Shown here one piece after another: positions 17,329 to 25,854 of a DNA stretch of 64,000 bases; position 1 is the first letter of the stretch, and every line of letters starts with the position of its first letter. This stretch comes from JAFCUW01 sp049898325 (lineage in GTDB: Bacteria > Pseudomonadota > Gammaproteobacteria > Burkholderiales > Burkholderiaceae_D): positions 1-64,000 of the forward strand of contig NZ_JAFCXL010000008.1 in NCBI RefSeq assembly GCF_049898325.1. Direction: 5' to 3'. The notes beneath the pieces are model-generated. The model saw nothing but the letters and a program-made list of their open reading frames with translations, was not told where the DNA came from and did not search any database. The position numbers were made by a program, and so were the translations under genes.

Positions 17329-17871
17329 ATGGCACTCAAAGCAACCATCTACAAGGCCGAACTGCAAATCGCCGACATGGACCGCAATTATTATCAGCAG
17401 CACCTGCTGACCCTGGCGCGTCACCCCTCGGAAACCGAGGAACGGGTGATGATCCGCGTACTCGCCTTTGCCATCCACGCCAGCGAGTCGCTGGTATTTA
17501 CCAAGGGCCTGTTCGACACGGACGAACCGGACCTGTGGCAGAAGGACCTGACCGGCGCCATCGATCTGTGGATCGAAGTGGGCCAGCCCGACGAGAAGCG
17601 CCTGATGAAGGCCTGCGGGCGGGCCGACAAGGTGGTGGTGTACAGCTACGCCGCGACCAGCCACATCTGGTACAAGCAGATCGCCAACAAGCTCGAACGG
17701 GCCAAGAACTTGAGCGTGATTAACATTCCCGCCGAGGCCAGCGCGCAGCTGGAGAAAATGGCCAATCGGAACATGCAGCTGCAATGCACGATCCAGGACG
17801 GCCAGATCTGGCTGACCAACAGCGTCGATACCGTGCTCATCGAGCGCGAGGCATTCAAGGCCGAGCGCTAA
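17329..17871 (+). CDS. yaeQ: YaeQ family protein
   Basis: 180 residues, the family length. The N-terminus MALKATIYKAELQIADMDR and the central RVLAFAIHASE and LWIEVGQPDEKRL segments are diagnostic for YaeQ, which has a PD-(D/E)XK nuclease-like fold; its biochemical role is unsettled. The ATG at 17329 gives the conserved N-terminus. The PCu(A)C gene follows 67 bases later on the same strand. Confidence 0.93.
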   Translation: MALKATIYKAELQIADMDRNYYQQHLLTLARHPSETEERVMIRVLAFAIHASESLVFTKGLFDTDEPDLWQKDLTGAIDLWIEVGQPDEKRLMKACGRADKVVVYSYAATSHIWYKQIANKLERAKNLSVINIPAEASAQLEKMANRNMQLQCTIQDGQIWLTNSVDTVLIEREAFKAER

Positions 17872-17938
17872 GCGACTGCGCTAGACTGTGGGGCCCGCGC
17901 CCGACTGCCCTCGTTCACTTTCACTTTCAGGATTTGCC

Positions 17939-18376
17939 ATGCACAAAACACTCTTCGCCCTGGCCGCCGCCGCCATCGTATGCGGCAGCGCCTGTGCCCA
18001 GACCGTCGTCAGCGATGCCTGGGTGCGCGCGACGGTGGCCGCCCAGACCACGGGCGGCGCCTACCTGAGCCTGCGTTCGCCCGACGCCGCCCGCGTCGTC
18101 AAGGGCGCGTCGCCGCTGGCCGACAGCGTTGAAATCCACACGATGCAAATGAACGGCACCGTCATGTCGATGCGCGAAGTGGCCGCCATCGCGCTGCCGG
18201 CCGGGCAGCCGGTGAGCAATTTTCACTTGATGCTCATCGGTCTCAAGCGCCCCCTGAAAGAGGGCGAGCGGGTGCCGCTGACGCTGGTGGTCGAACGCCA
18301 GGGCGGCAAGCGCGAAACGGTGCAGGTCGAGGTGGCGGTCAAGCCGCTCACCTACCAGGCCACGCCCCGTCACTGA
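17939..18376 (+). CDS. Periplasmic copper chaperone PCu(A)C
   Basis: 145 residues with a signal peptide (cleavage after about residue 20, ACA-QT). The copper ligands of the PCu(A)C family are in place: H67 and M69, a Met cluster near 76-78, and H96 and M98. These proteins hand Cu(I) to cytochrome c oxidase assembly in the periplasm, often with Sco, but no sco gene is adjacent here. Confidence 0.92.
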   Translation: MHKTLFALAAAAIVCGSACAQTVVSDAWVRATVAAQTTGGAYLSLRSPDAARVVKGASPLADSVEIHTMQMNGTVMSMREVAAIALPAGQPVSNFHLMLIGLKRPLKEGERVPLTLVVERQGGKRETVQVEVAVKPLTYQATPRH

Positions 18377-18377
18377 C

Positions 18378-18422
18378 GGTCGCAAAGGTCACAAAGGTCA
18401 CAAAGGTCGCAAAGGTCGCAAC
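18378..18422 (+). repeat. 9-base tandem repeat, five copies
   Basis: Five units of ggtcrcaaa (with g/a variation at one position) fill the space between the stop of the copper chaperone gene and the 3' end of the convergent head-GIN gene. Non-coding; probably a slippage-generated minisatellite. Confidence 0.8.
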
Positions 18423-18432
18423 GGGCGCCGTT

Positions 18433-19203
18433 TTAGCGGCGCGGGCCCTGCCGGGTGGCCGAGCCGGAGCCCATCACCGAGCGGTTCACGGTCGGATCGC
18501 CATAATAATTGACGTCGCCGGAGCCGACGATGGCGACGTCGAGGCGGTCGCGCACGACGACGGTGGCGTCGCCCGAGCCGGCGATGTTCACGCTGGCCGA
18601 GAGTGCCTGCAGGCGGCCCAGGTCGGCGTTGCCGGAACCGGCGATCGACAAGGTAAGCCGGCCGGCGCGCCCCTCCGCCACCTGCAGTTCGCCGCTGCCG
18701 CCCAGGTCGATCGTGAGCGCGTCCGTATCGATGTTCCTGACCTTGATGGTGCCCGAGCCGCCCAGGTGCACGGCAAGATTGGCGCCCTTGAGCACGGCGG
18801 CGTCGATGCTGCCCGAGCCGCCCAGCGCCAGCTGGTCCACGGTGCGCGCCTGCACCACCAGTTTCAGGTGGCGGCTGTTCAAGCCGAGATTGCGCTTGCT
18901 GCTGCGGATTTTCAGGGTGCCGTTTTCCACCACCGTCTCGATCAGCGGCAGCAGATTGTCATCGGTCTCGATGGTGACGGACTCAGTATTGCCGAGGCGA
19001 ATTTCAACGCTGCCCGGCAGTGACATCGACACGCCGTGGAAGGCGGCGAGGCTGCGCGTGTCTGTCTTGATACGGCCCGTGCCCGCGACGTCGTTGCTGT
19101 TCCAGGGGCGGGCCAGGGCGGGCGCGGTCGGCACGCTGACGGCGATGACGCCAAGGGCGATGAGCATGGCAAAGCGGCGACGGGGGGCGGGGCGGAGGGG
19201 CAT
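18433..19203 (-). CDS. Exported head-GIN domain (DUF2807) protein
   Basis: 256 residues with an N-terminal signal peptide (cleavage near ALA-RP, about residue 31). The body is a series of short beta repeats with Gly-Ser-Gly turns (LGGSGS, LGGSGT, LGGSGE, IAGSGN, IAGSGD), the hallmark of the right-handed beta-helix head-GIN/DUF2807 family found in cell-surface or periplasmic proteins. Function is not established. The ATG at 19203 has AGGAA upstream. Confidence 0.85.
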   Translation of the reverse strand: MPLRPAPRRRFAMLIALGVIAVSVPTAPALARPWNSNDVAGTGRIKTDTRSLAAFHGVSMSLPGSVEIRLGNTESVTIETDDNLLPLIETVVENGTLKIRSSKRNLGLNSRHLKLVVQARTVDQLALGGSGSIDAAVLKGANLAVHLGGSGTIKVRNIDTDALTIDLGGSGELQVAEGRAGRLTLSIAGSGNADLGRLQALSASVNIAGSGDATVVVRDRLDVAIVGSGDVNYYGDPTVNRSVMGSGSATRQGPRR

Positions 19204-19407
19204 GGTCGATTCCTGTGGTGGGTCGGTCGTGGTGGGGAGCAACAATCAAACCAGTGTACAAAACGACAGCACGGCGTGGCCACCGTTTGCGACAGGGCGC
19301 AGCCTGCGTGGTCCAGGATGCATTTTTCCCGGCCGGACGGCGGCACCGGTTATCATGGCGGCTTTGGCGCCGCCGCCCTGGACCGGCGCCCGTCTGACTG
19401 GATCCGT

Positions 19408-20049
19408 ATGCTATTTATCACCATCAAGCAGGGCAAGGAAAAAGCCATCCTCGCCGGCGACCCCCTGATTTACGCCTCCGCCATCGACAAGGTCGAAGGC
19501 AAACCCAATGAAAAGATGAAGCCGGGCTCGACCGCCGTGGTGCAGTCGTCGTCAAAGCAGTTCATCGCCCGCGCCGCCTACAATTCGCGCTCGCAGATCC
19601 GCGCCCGCGTGTGGACCTTCGACGAGGCCGAGCCGGTCGACCATGCCCTGATCAAGGGCCGCGTGCAAGCGGCCCTCAAGCGCACCGAGGCGGCAGCCGC
19701 CAAGGCCCGGCCGGACCTGCTGGTGCGCCGCGTCGATGGCGAGCGCGACCGCTTGTCGGGCCTGATTGTCGAAGCGTTCGGGGCCGGCGTCGACGGCTTT
19801 CTGATTTGCCAGTTCCAGTCCGGTGGCGTGGAAGCGTGGAAGGTCGCCATCGTCCAGGCACTGATGGCCGGCACCGGCTGCAAGAACGTCTATGAGCGCT
19901 GCGACGACCTGCTGCGCAAGGGCGAAGGGCTGCCGCTCGTGGCCGGCGCCCTGGCCGGCGAGGAGCCGCCCGACGACGTCACCGTCACCGACGGCGGGGT
20001 AAAATTTTCGCTGGACCTGAAAACCGGTCACCGCAACCGGTTCAGGTAG
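19408..20049 (+). pseudogene. Truncated 23S rRNA cytosine methyltransferase (RlmI) fragment
   Basis: 213 residues covering only the N-terminal half of RlmI, a family of about 400 residues. The PUA domain (to about residue 75, with AAYNSRSQIRARVWTF) and the middle EEHD-like domain are intact, but the frame stops at DLKTGH just before the point where the family continues with KTGFYLDQR. The whole SAM-binding methyltransferase fold is missing, so no methylation activity is expected. The break coincides with the end of an opposing small gene, suggesting a deletion that joined two convergent genes. An assembly error is the alternative. Confidence 0.8.
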
Positions 20050-20150
20050 TCGGGCCAGGGCGTGGCCGCCGTGCTGCGCGGCCATAAAAACAACACCAGC
20101 GCGCCGACCAGGACGGCCAGGACGATCAATAAACGGTGCGAATGTTTCAT
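20028..20150 (-). CDS. Small membrane peptide, possibly the 5' remnant of a longer gene
   Basis: 40 residues from an ATG with an excellent AAGGAG eight bases upstream. One hydrophobic helix (LLIVLAVLVGALVLFLW) follows a basic start, then a short periplasmic tail ending WPDYLNRLR. The 3' end overlaps the broken end of rlmI by 22 bases. A strong ribosome-binding site with an abrupt end exactly at the rlmI scar suggests it is the surviving N-terminus of a larger membrane-anchored or lipoprotein-like gene. It could also be a genuine small protein. Confidence 0.5.
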   Translation of the reverse strand: MKHSHRLLIVLAVLVGALVLFLWPRSTAATPWPDYLNRLR

Positions 20151-20309
20151 GATGCGCTCCTTTCGGGGGGCCGGCTGGCAGTCCATGGTGCCCCCAGACC
20201 GCCTGCGTGCCAGGCGCCCTCGGCCAGATAATATTTCGCTAATGCAATTGCCGTCACTGGTCTTATAATTGTCGCTTGCCGATCCCCTTGTTTCAAGCGA
20301 GCGCCGCCG

Positions 20310-21431
20310 ATGGAAAATCACCAGTCTTCCCAGATTCGCACCCTGTCGTACGTGGAAAATGAAGACCATCCCGTGTTCGGCACGCTGGTCGAGCAAATTT
20401 TGCATCTGCTCAATTCCCGCCTGATTTTCTCCGACGTCATCATCCACCAGAACAGCCCGCTGATGCTGCGCCAGCCCAAGGGCCTGGTGGCGGTGACGGA
20501 TTCGCCCATCACCCGCGAAGAGCTGGAAGAGTTTTTCGAGGTGATCGAGCCGAACTGGAGCGAGCGGATCGCCGAGCGCGCCTTTGACCGCTCGATCGAC
20601 CTGCACACGGCGCGCATCCGCGCCAACTGTTTCACGTTTCAGGGCAAAAAACGGCTGGGCTGCGTGATCCGCCGGTTTCCCAAGGAACCGCTGGCGCTGG
20701 CGGGGCTGGGTCTGCACGCCGACGAGCAGGCCTTCGCCAAACTGGGCAGCGGGCTGGTGCTGATCATCGGCGACACCTGCCAGGGCAAGTCGACCACGAT
20801 CGCCTCGATGATCGACGACATCAACAAGCACCGTTCGGGTCACATCATCACCATCGAGGACCCCGTCGAGACCTTGATACCCCAGCGTAAATGCATCATC
20901 ACCCAGCGCGAAGTGGGCATCGACGGCGACGTCGACAGTTACTACCTGGGCGCGCTTGACGCGCTGCGCGAGCGCCCCGACGTGATCGTCATCGGTGAAA
21001 TCCGCGACGCCCAGACCGCCCAGGAAGCGCTCGCCCTGGCCGAATCGGGGCCGCTGGTGCTGGCCTCGCTGCACGCGCGTTCGACCGAGATGGGCCTGCA
21101 AAAAATGATCCGCCTGCTGGGCAACTCCAGCGCCCAGTCGCAGGCGCTGGCACACGCCCTGCGCGGCGTGCTGTGCCAGGCCTTGCTGCCGTCGAGCCAG
21201 GGCAACCGCTACCACCTGGCCACCGAGTGCCTCACCACCGGGCCGGCCTTGATGCCGCTGCTGGAAGCGGGCGACATCGCCGGCATCCGCGCGCGCATGA
21301 ACAGCGGCAAGGATAACGGCTGCCACACCATGAATGCCTCGCTCGAAGCCTTGCTGTCGGCGCACAAGATCAGCATCGACGACGCCCGCAACGCCAGCAC
21401 CGACCGCATCGGCTTCGCCGAGATGGTCTGA
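20310..21431 (+). CDS. Orphan PilT/PilU-like ATPase
   Basis: 373 residues of the type II/IV secretion ATPase superfamily, closest to PilT retraction motors. Walker A is GDTCQGKS (154-161) instead of the usual GPTGSGKS, Asp box ITIEDPVE follows at about 180-187, Walker B is DVIVIGEIRD (224-233), and the His box is LASLHARS. No pilus gene is nearby. It may be a retraction-motor paralogue or serve another type IV filament. The changed P-loop keeps the essential Gly-Lys-Ser, so ATPase activity is possible. Confidence 0.8.
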   Translation: MENHQSSQIRTLSYVENEDHPVFGTLVEQILHLLNSRLIFSDVIIHQNSPLMLRQPKGLVAVTDSPITREELEEFFEVIEPNWSERIAERAFDRSIDLHTARIRANCFTFQGKKRLGCVIRRFPKEPLALAGLGLHADEQAFAKLGSGLVLIIGDTCQGKSTTIASMIDDINKHRSGHIITIEDPVETLIPQRKCIITQREVGIDGDVDSYYLGALDALRERPDVIVIGEIRDAQTAQEALALAESGPLVLASLHARSTEMGLQKMIRLLGNSSAQSQALAHALRGVLCQALLPSSQGNRYHLATECLTTGPALMPLLEAGDIAGIRARMNSGKDNGCHTMNASLEALLSAHKISIDDARNASTDRIGFAEMV

Positions 21432-21453
21432 GCGTCGCCAAGTACCAGCTTGA

Positions 21454-22749
21454 TCAGTCGACCGGGGCGCCGCGGTAGCGGTTGACTTCGCGCGCCGACA
21501 CGGGCGCCGCCTGGTTACCCCAGCTGGCGCGCAGATAGCTGAGCACGGCGGCCACTTCGGCATCGTCGAGCACGTGGCTGAACGGCGGCATGCCGTAGGG
21601 ACGCGGGTTGCCCGCCGTGCCCGGGGGGAAGCCGCCATTGAGCACGATGCGGATGGGGTTGACGGTCATGTCCATCGTCAGCGCGCGATTGCCGGCCAGC
21701 GGCGGATAGGCGGGCGCCAGCCCCTCGCCGTTGGCGCCGTGGCAATCGATGCAATGGCGCCCATACACTTGCCGGCCCTGTTCGATGAACTGTGCCAGCT
21801 GCGCCGTTTTTTCCGGTTTTTCCCGTTTTTCCAGGATTGCCGTTTGCGTCGCCGGCAGTGCCTTCAGATACACTGCCATCGCCGCCAGGTCGGTCTCGTC
21901 GAGATGCTGCAGGCTGTGCGCGACCACGTCGGCCATCGGTCCGACGACGCTGGCGCGCGGCGAGGTACCCGTTTGAAGCAGCGCGGCGATCTCCGGCACC
22001 GACCAGGTGCCCAGCCCCGCCTCGGCGTTTGCCGTCAGCGACGGCGCGTACCAGCCAACCACCGGCATCAAGGCGCCACCCATCGCGGCGTCGCTGGCGC
22101 CGGCGGCGTTGCGCCCCGCATGGCAGGCGGCGCAGTGGCCGAGCCCCTCGACCAGGTAGGCGCCGCGGTTCCACTGGGTGCTCGCCGCCGCCGTTGGCGC
22201 GAACACGGCGGGCCTGAAATACAGTAGCCGCCAGGCCGCCAGCGCCGCCTGGGTGTTGTAGGGAAAGCGCAGCTGCGGCGCCGCGCTGGGCTGGCGCTGC
22301 GCCGGCACCGTGCGCAGCCAGGCGTACAGGGCGTCGGCGTCGGGCCGGCTCACCTTGGTGTAACTGGGGTAGGGAAAGGCCGGGTAGAGCAGGCGGCCAT
22401 CGCGCGAGATGCCATTGTGCAGGGCGCGCCAGAAATCGTCGGCGCTCCACTTGCCGGTGCCGGTGTCCGGGTCGGGCGTGATGTTGGGCGCGGCGATGGC
22501 GCCGAACGGGGTGTGCACGGTGCGGCCACCGGCGTACGGCGCACCGCCCCGTGCCGTGTGGCAGCTCATGCAGTTGCCGGCGCGCGCCAGGTAGGCGCCG
22601 CGGGCCAGGTTGGCCGCGGTGGCGGCGTAGGCGGCCGGCGAGGCGGACGGCACCGCTTGTTCGCGCGGCCAGGCCCACAGCGCCCAGCCGGCCAGCACCA
22701 GGCTGGCGGCGGCCAGGACGGCGATGGCGCGCCTGCCAGCGCGCCTCAT
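21454..22749 (-). CDS. Tri-haem cytochrome c (dehydrogenase electron-transfer subunit type)
   Basis: 431 residues with an N-terminal export helix (about 8-26) and three CxxCH sites at 60-64 (CMSCH), 206-210 (CAACH) and 333-337 (CIDCH). Size and haem spacing match the cytochrome subunit of alcohol, gluconate or FAD-glucose dehydrogenases, which passes electrons to quinone or oxidase. It overlaps the upstream di-haem gene by ATGA. No dehydrogenase is adjacent; the GMC/Tat pair near 4 kb lacks exactly such a subunit. Confidence 0.88.
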   Translation of the reverse strand: MRRAGRRAIAVLAAASLVLAGWALWAWPREQAVPSASPAAYAATAANLARGAYLARAGNCMSCHTARGGAPYAGGRTVHTPFGAIAAPNITPDPDTGTGKWSADDFWRALHNGISRDGRLLYPAFPYPSYTKVSRPDADALYAWLRTVPAQRQPSAAPQLRFPYNTQAALAAWRLLYFRPAVFAPTAAASTQWNRGAYLVEGLGHCAACHAGRNAAGASDAAMGGALMPVVGWYAPSLTANAEAGLGTWSVPEIAALLQTGTSPRASVVGPMADVVAHSLQHLDETDLAAMAVYLKALPATQTAILEKREKPEKTAQLAQFIEQGRQVYGRHCIDCHGANGEGLAPAYPPLAGNRALTMDMTVNPIRIVLNGGFPPGTAGNPRPYGMPPFSHVLDDAEVAAVLSYLRASWGNQAAPVSAREVNRYRGAPVD

Positions 22750-23486
22750 GGCAGCGATTCCGGCAGCGCGCTGCCGCAGGCGAGCGGCAGCGGCAGGGCG
22801 ATGGCAGCGGCCGGCGTCATGTCGGCCGGCAAAGGACGGCGGGCGATCCAGCCGGACACAGCGGCGACGTCGGCCGGGCTCAGGCGGTTGGCGATGAGGC
22901 CCATGCAGTCGGGGGCGTTGGCGCGGCGCGTGCGATTGCGCCAGTTGCCGAACTGGGCGTTGATGTAGTCGCGCGGGAGCCCGGCCAGGCCGGCGATGGC
23001 CGGCTTGACCCCCGTCAGGCGCTCGCCGTGGCAGGCGATACAGGCGGGAACTTGCAGGGCCTTGTCGCCCTCGAGCACGAGCACGCGGCCCCGCTCCAGC
23101 GCCGCCGGGTCCATCGCGATGCGCTGCAAGGGCGGCGCCGGCAAGTGCAGGCCCGCGTAGTAGTCGGCAATCTCTTTTAGGTAGGCATCGGGCAAGTGCT
23201 CGATCATGTACGTCATCAGGGGATACTGGCGGCGGCCCTCGCGAAAATTGATCAGCTGCTTGTACAGATAGCCGGCCGGCTTGCCGGCAATGCGGGGGAA
23301 GAACGGGTCGGGGGCGCTGGTGCTGGCGTGGCAGGAGGTGCAGGCCAGCAACCGTTGCGCGAGGCTGTCGGGCAGCACGGCAGGGCGCTCGGCGGCCACG
23401 GCGCAGTGCAGCCAGGCGCAGGCCAGCGCCATGGCGCCGCGGCGTGCCAGCGCTGCGGACGGGAACAGGCAGGACAGATCACGCAT
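22746..23486 (-). CDS. Di-haem cytochrome c4-like protein
   Basis: 246 residues with a signal peptide (cleavage near VAA-ER, about residue 32) and two haem sites, CTSCH (49-53) and CIACH (149-153), one per class I domain as in cytochrome c4. It probably shuttles electrons in the periplasm. Coupled by ATGA overlap to the tri-haem cytochrome downstream. Divergent from the SnoaL-like gene. Confidence 0.85.
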   Translation of the reverse strand: MRDLSCLFPSAALARRGAMALACAWLHCAVAAERPAVLPDSLAQRLLACTSCHASTSAPDPFFPRIAGKPAGYLYKQLINFREGRRQYPLMTYMIEHLPDAYLKEIADYYAGLHLPAPPLQRIAMDPAALERGRVLVLEGDKALQVPACIACHGERLTGVKPAIAGLAGLPRDYINAQFGNWRNRTRRANAPDCMGLIANRLSPADVAAVSGWIARRPLPADMTPAAAIALPLPLACGSALPESLP

Positions 23487-23575
23487 GCGTTCGTTCTCCA
23501 GAAATGCAGGGTGGCGCCAGCATAGCGCGTTTGATAAGATTGGCGAAATTGTCCGCGTCTCACCGAGGAACCGCC

Positions 23576-23959
23576 ATGAACGACACCGACCGCCAGCACC
23601 TGATCGAACGTTATATTGCCGCTTACAATAGTTTCGATATCGACGGCATGGCCGCCGTTCTGCGTCCCGACGTGCGCTTCGACAACTACGCCGACGACGT
23701 CAAATCGCACGAAACGGCCGGCATCGCCGCCTTTCGCACGCTGGCGCAATCGTCGGCCGCCCTGTTTTCGCGGCGCCGCCAGACCATCATGGCGCTCGAA
23801 TTCGATCCGGACAAGGTCATCGCCACGATCGCCTTCGCCGGCACCGTGGCGCACGACATCCCTGGCGGCCCGGCCGCCGGCGCCGAAGTGGCGATGGCGG
23901 GCAGTTCCACGTTTACGTTCGACGAACAGGCGATTGCGACGATTGTCGACCGCTCTTGA
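23576..23959 (+). CDS. SnoaL/NTF2-like domain protein
   Basis: 127 residues with the cone-shaped NTF2-like pattern: an N-terminal helix (LIERYIAAYNSFDIDGMAAVL), then HPDV-type strand RPDVRFDNYADD and later beta strands. The family includes small-molecule isomerases and many unknown proteins; the reaction cannot be predicted. No signal peptide. Confidence 0.75.
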   Translation: MNDTDRQHLIERYIAAYNSFDIDGMAAVLRPDVRFDNYADDVKSHETAGIAAFRTLAQSSAALFSRRRQTIMALEFDPDKVIATIAFAGTVAHDIPGGPAAGAEVAMAGSSTFTFDEQAIATIVDRS

Positions 23960-24003
23960 GGGGTGCCGCGGCGACCGTGGTTTTTTGGCACAAACGCCCG
24001 CTT

Positions 24004-24609
24004 TTACCTGGCGGTCGCCAGTTTCCAGTGGCGGTACAGCTTGAGCGCCACGTGCGCATCGTCGGCGGCATACAGGATCTGCTTTTCCGACAGGCGCGTC
24101 ATGGCCCAGTTGGTGGTGGTGATTTTTTTCGATTTTTGCAGCGCCTGGCCAAAAAACCGCGCCACCGCCGTCTTTGCGCCCAGGCTGTTGCGTTCGCTCT
24201 TCGCTTTCATGGCCGTGGCCAGGTCAAGCACGTGGACGGTGTCGATGCCCAGCTTCGAGCGCAGGCGCTTGACGTCATCGGCCAGGCCAAAGCCGACTTT
24301 GAGGATGGCAGGCGAGGCCAGCACCACTTGCAGCACATGGGCGATGGCATCGGTGGGCGGCTGGGCGCCGATCTGAAACAGCCAGGCGGTGCTGTCGGTG
24401 GCCAGTTGCACCAGGTGGGGCCCGGTCGACACTTCGCCCTTGAGGAAGGTGGGCTTCGATTCGGTGTCGAAGCCCACCACGTCCATCGCCTGCAGGGCGG
24501 CCAGCGCGGCGGCGGCGTCCTGATCGGTCCGGACCATGCGCACGTCGGCGATCGCGATGCCCTGGTACGGGGGCAACACGAGCTCGACGGCGCTTACCGT
24601 GGTCTGCAT
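24004..24609 (-). CDS. DEDDy 3'-5' exonuclease domain protein (RNase D-like)
   Basis: 201 residues with the three exonuclease motifs of the DnaQ/RNase D superfamily: FDTE (47-50), an Exo II segment GFGLADDVKRL near 113, and an Exo III YAADDAHVALKLY near 183. It lacks the HRDC domain of RNase D, so it is a single-domain DEDD nuclease acting on RNA or DNA ends. The ATG at 24609 was chosen. It lies 49 bases downstream of proQ on the same strand, so the two RNA-related genes may share a transcript. Confidence 0.85.
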   Translation of the reverse strand: MQTTVSAVELVLPPYQGIAIADVRMVRTDQDAAAALAALQAMDVVGFDTESKPTFLKGEVSTGPHLVQLATDSTAWLFQIGAQPPTDAIAHVLQVVLASPAILKVGFGLADDVKRLRSKLGIDTVHVLDLATAMKAKSERNSLGAKTAVARFFGQALQKSKKITTTNWAMTRLSEKQILYAADDAHVALKLYRHWKLATAR

Positions 24610-24658
24610 GGGCACGCCGGGTCGCAATCGGGCATCCGGCAGGGATCGACGGGGCCGA

Positions 24659-25297
24659 TCAAGAGCGCGAAAACTTCGATGCAAGCATCTGCAATTTTTC
24701 CTGGCGCAGGCGATCGGCCTCGAGTGCCTTGGCGGCATCGACTTCCGCTTTCTTGCGGTCGGCTTCTTTTTTGAAGCGCAGTTGCAAGGTTTCCTTGGCG
24801 TGCAGGCGGTGGGTGTCGGTCACGGCGGCGCCGGCGGTGCCGTCGAGGTCGTAACGGACGGTGGCTTTTTCCATCGTGCGCAGGTAGCGCAGCGAGCCCG
24901 TGTGGATGCCCAGGGCGGCACGCATGGTCTTGCGGTCCAGTTCAGGCATCTTCGCCAGCAATTGCTTGTCGATGCCGATTGACAGCGGCAGGCATTTGCC
25001 GAAGGTGGGAAATTGCTGCTGCAATTGCTTGAGCAAGGTGCGGGCGCTGGGCGGCTGGCCGGCGGCCGGCTGCGCTGGCGCAGTCGACGAAGCGGCTTCG
25101 GCAGGCGCGACCGCGACATCGACATCGACGGCTACCGGGACCGCGTCGGCGAGCACCTCGGCCTCGGCCGATTCGGGCGCAGCGCTCTCTTGCGCGACAG
25201 GGGATACGGCAGGTACTGCGACGTCTGCTGCACGGGCAGCATCCGGAGTGTCGCCAGGGGTCTCGACGACAGGGCTAGTTGTATTCATTGACTTCAT
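24659..25297 (-). CDS. proQ: ProQ/FinO-domain RNA chaperone
   Basis: 212 residues. The first 80 are Ala/Pro/Glu-rich and disordered. The FinO/ProQ fold follows from about 83 (ARTLLKQLQQQFPTFGKCLPL) to 185, then a basic Lys-rich tail. ProQ-type proteins bind the 3' terminator stems of small RNAs and mRNAs. Starts at 25297 or 25288 are both possible; neither has a strong ribosome-binding site. A candidate small RNA gene lies just upstream on the other strand. Confidence 0.88.
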   Translation of the reverse strand: MKSMNTTSPVVETPGDTPDAARAADVAVPAVSPVAQESAAPESAEAEVLADAVPVAVDVDVAVAPAEAASSTAPAQPAAGQPPSARTLLKQLQQQFPTFGKCLPLSIGIDKQLLAKMPELDRKTMRAALGIHTGSLRYLRTMEKATVRYDLDGTAGAAVTDTHRLHAKETLQLRFKKEADRKKAEVDAAKALEADRLRQEKLQMLASKFSRS

Positions 25298-25489
25298 AGT
25301 AAGAGCTGGAAACGAGAGGATACCATGTGGACTTTGCCACGTGCGCTGGCAAATCGAATCGTGTTGTTTTGGCATGCCGGACAGCGCTGCAACTTGTGAC
25401 GCGCCGAGCGCGACAAGGCGAAATCGTGTATGATCCGCCCCTTGCTCTACGCGCGGCTTGCGTTGGCGCAAACGATCCGGGAAGGATAG

Positions 25490-25518
25490 TTGCTAGGAAG
25501 TATGCGATATTGTTATAT
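25490..25518 (+). promoter_or_regulatory. Sigma70-like promoter for the candidate small RNA
   Basis: TTGCTA at 25490-25495 and TTATAT at 25513-25518 are separated by 17 bases. This matches the -35/-10 consensus well for such a GC-rich genome. The predicted start is near 25526. Confidence 0.5.
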
Positions 25519-25525
25519 CGGTCAT

Positions 25526-25636
25526 TCGGTCTTTCAATTATACGACGCTTGCCCTCTGGGGCATAATTTGCTTGTCTCCTCTATTCTCCTTGGAAAATAG
25601 ATTCAAGCCCGGTTTTATGATCGGGCTTTTTTTCTT
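25526..25636 (+). ncRNA. Candidate small regulatory RNA, about 110 nt
   Basis: Bounded by a promoter-like pair and a strong intrinsic terminator, with no open frame of note. A small hairpin (TGCCC tctg GGGCA, 25550-25563) is followed by a C/U-rich stretch carrying TCTCCT twice (25575-25580 and 25585-25590), ten bases apart. Such boxes are complementary to ribosome-binding sites and are typical of translation-repressing small RNAs. A long rpoD leader ended by attenuation is the main alternative. Confidence 0.45.
25605..25633 (+). terminator. Rho-independent terminator of the candidate small RNA
   Basis: AAGCCCG (25605-25611) pairs with CGGGCTT (25622-25628), and the T-run continues to 25633. 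No + strand protein gene ends nearby. Confidence 0.8.
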
Positions 25637-25854
25637 TTCTGCTTCAACATTGCATCTGCGCCAATTGATCATACCACCCGCACTGCGTTTTTCCCGCCGC
25701 TCCAGGTTTGCGATGGCGATCGTCGCGCTTGTTGTTTGGCATGTAGACCCCATGTAGGGACTATCCCCCGAATACCCCCGCCATCGGGCTCCCGCACAGG
25801 GCCTGGGTGGTTTTTTGACTTCGCTGGCCCGTAGCGCCCGCGACTGGAGAGACT

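Larger units (their letters stand above)
25298..25854. other. 557-base intergenic region between proQ and rpoD
   Basis: No protein gene is supported here. It contains a good promoter-like pair and an intrinsic terminator that bound a candidate small RNA (annotated separately). The remaining part up to 25854 probably holds the rpoD promoter and leader; GGAGAG lies just before the rpoD ATG. Confidence 0.6.

Noticed and set aside
25526..25636. 6S RNA
   Set aside because: The length is too short and there is no long double-stranded rod with a central bubble.
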